From: an uncultured Eubacteriales bacterium
GTDB taxonomy: Bacteria > Bacillota_I > Bacilli_A > RF39 > UBA660
Assembly (NCBI GenBank): GCA_900321645.1
Contig: ONWZ01000015.1
Location: 1 to 5,993, forward strand
DNA: 5,993 bases
Reading direction: 5' to 3'
Shown here: positions 5,922 through 5,993 of the stretch, in pieces
Position numbering within the stretch: the first letter of the stretch is position 1
How the letters are laid out: the number at the start of each line of letters is the position of its first letter
The notes under the pieces: generated by a model
The model's input: the letters and a program-made list of their open reading frames with translations, nothing else
Databases searched by the model: none
Told to the model about the DNA's origin: nothing
Translations under genes and position numbers: made by a program

Positions 5922-5993
5922 GGCGGAATTGGTGAAGTGGTTAACACATTGGATTGTGGTTCCAACATGCGTGGGTTCGATTCCCACATTCCG
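5922..5993 (+). tRNA. tRNA-His (anticodon GTG), 3' end cut by window edge
   Basis: The cloverleaf is clear: acceptor strand GCGGAAT (5923-5929), a short D arm closed by GTG/CAC (5932-5934 and 5945-5947), anticodon stem TTGGA/TCCAA around the loop TTGTGGT with GTG at 5956-5958, and T arm GTGGG-TTCGATT-CCCAC (5971-5987). The 3' acceptor strand ATTCCG (5988-5993) pairs with the 5' strand but lacks its last C, the discriminator base and any encoded CCA, which lie beyond the window. G5922 before the acceptor is the extra G-1 characteristic of tRNA-His, the main identity element for histidyl-tRNA synthetase. More tRNA genes may follow to the right. Confidence 0.96.

Noticed and set aside
5911..5972. 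Direct repeat ACATGCGT at 5911-5918 and 5965-5972
   Set aside because: The second copy is the variable-arm/T-stem boundary of the tRNA and the first is in its leader. Eight bases once is not enough for an attachment site or repeat.
5766..5987. Minus-strand reading frame (73 codons) across the end of mntP and the tRNA
   Set aside because: It lies antisense to a clear membrane protein and to tRNA-His. Its MGIEPTH start is the usual artefact of translating the reverse of a tRNA T arm.

Overview
The window is AT-rich, low-GC Gram-positive chromosomal DNA. Every protein gene ends in TAA, every recognisable tryptophan is TGG, ribosome-binding sites are of the AGGAGGTGAT type, and three promoters fit the vegetative sigma-A consensus with 17-bp spacers. 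The gene content (prfA-prmC-spoIIR-mntP) matches in part the prfA-prmC-...-spoIIR-...-ywlC-mntP neighbourhood of Bacillus subtilis. This points to a Firmicutes/Bacilli-type organism with a small or AT-biased genome. The presence of spoIIR argues against a true Mycoplasma-type mollicute and suggests a spore-forming ancestry or ability.

Layout. Positions 1-1618 (+) hold the C-terminal ~540 residues of dxs (first step of the MEP isoprenoid pathway), whose start lies left of the window. It ends with no gap against the stop codon of a convergent Y-family DNA polymerase gene (dinB, 2818-1619, -). The junction carries a long two-part inverted repeat (1600-1672) that lies entirely inside the two coding ends and may be a bidirectional terminator. 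The 118-bp region 2819-2936 contains back-to-back divergent promoters for dinB and prfA. A palindrome resembling a degenerate LexA/SOS box sits in the spacer of the dinB promoter.

From 2937 to 5877 (+) a probable operon encodes release factor RF1 (prfA), the methyltransferase that modifies its GGQ glutamine (prmC, overlapping prfA by 11 bp), the forespore signalling protein SpoIIR, and an MntP-type manganese exporter. At 5881 an exact-consensus promoter drives tRNA-His(GTG), which is cut by the right window edge one base before the end of its acceptor stem and may begin a tRNA cluster.

Functionally, prfA and prmC form an obvious pair (enzyme and substrate for termination), while spoIIR and mntP appear linked by conserved neighbourhood rather than by shared pathway. 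I see no mobile element, CRISPR array, phage gene or clearly novel multi-gene system. The noteworthy signals are regulatory and structural: the overlapping convergent palindrome, the LexA-like operator, the corrected dinB start, and the shortened SpoIIR and PrmC.
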